7,582 bases of DNA from Planctomycetales bacterium (lineage in GTDB: Bacteria > Planctomycetota > Planctomycetia > Pirellulales > Thermoguttaceae). Of the stretch, positions 7,567 through 7,582 are shown piece by piece (within the stretch, counting starts at the first letter, position 1; each line of letters starts with the position of its first letter). The notes under the pieces are model-generated. The model was not told the DNA's origin, ran no database searches, and saw only the letters and a program-made list of their open reading frames with translations. The DNA lies in NCBI GenBank assembly GCA_007127495.1, contig SKZG01000089.1, positions 1 to 7,582 on the forward strand, in the 5' to 3' direction. Made by a program: the position numbers and the translations under genes.

Positions 7567-7572
7567 ATAATC

Positions 7573-7578
7573 GAAAGG
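7573..7578 (+). promoter_or_regulatory. Possible ribosome binding site for next gene
   Basis: GAAAGG lies 7 bases after the TAG stop, and the window ends 4 bases later. No start codon is visible. If the operon continues, the next gene should start within about ten bases beyond the window edge. Confidence 0.3.
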
Positions 7579-7582
7579 CGAA

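Overview
The window is a GC-rich, fully coding stretch of one strand. It holds the distal part of a membrane-protein operon of the kind common in Planctomycetes (Pirellulales-like). The assignment rests on remembered family architecture (BatA-like protein, then a vWA/glutamine-amidotransferase-like membrane protein, then a giant coiled-coil membrane protein) and on GC-rich codon use. It is an inference, not a database result. No RNA genes, mobile elements, CRISPR arrays or long repeats were seen.

Layout, all on the + strand: (1) positions 1-1056, the 3' part of a BatA-like protein whose 5' end lies outside the window. (2) 1053-3473, a complete 806-residue protein with two N-terminal membrane helices, a vWA domain with a visible metal-binding (MIDAS) motif, a glutamine-amidotransferase-like module, an Ig-like region and a C-terminal membrane helix. 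Its ATG overlaps the preceding stop by 4 bases (ATGA). (3) 3493-7566, one continuous reading frame of 1358 codons interrupted by a single in-frame TGA at 3892-3894. It therefore reads as two CDS pieces: 3493-3894 (133 aa, two membrane helices) and a large downstream piece, nominally 3940-7566 (1208 aa: third membrane helix, Ig-like region, long coiled coil, conserved-looking C-terminus). The last 16 bases hold only a possible ribosome binding site for a following gene. No non-coding stretch exceeds about 50 bases.

How the genes may work together: vWA proteins with this membrane layout normally partner with MoxR-type AAA+ ATPases and DUF58 proteins (the Bat operon theme). Those genes are not visible here and would be expected upstream. 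The charge pattern around the membrane helices places the vWA, amidotransferase-like, Ig-like and coiled-coil regions outside the cytoplasmic membrane, which suggests an envelope-spanning complex of unknown function.

The most notable point is the in-frame TGA in the third gene. Reading frame and family-like sequence continue unbroken on both sides. It is therefore a recent nonsense mutation, a sequencing or assembly error, or, less likely, a functional split or readthrough site. I see no convincing evidence for a wholly new system.
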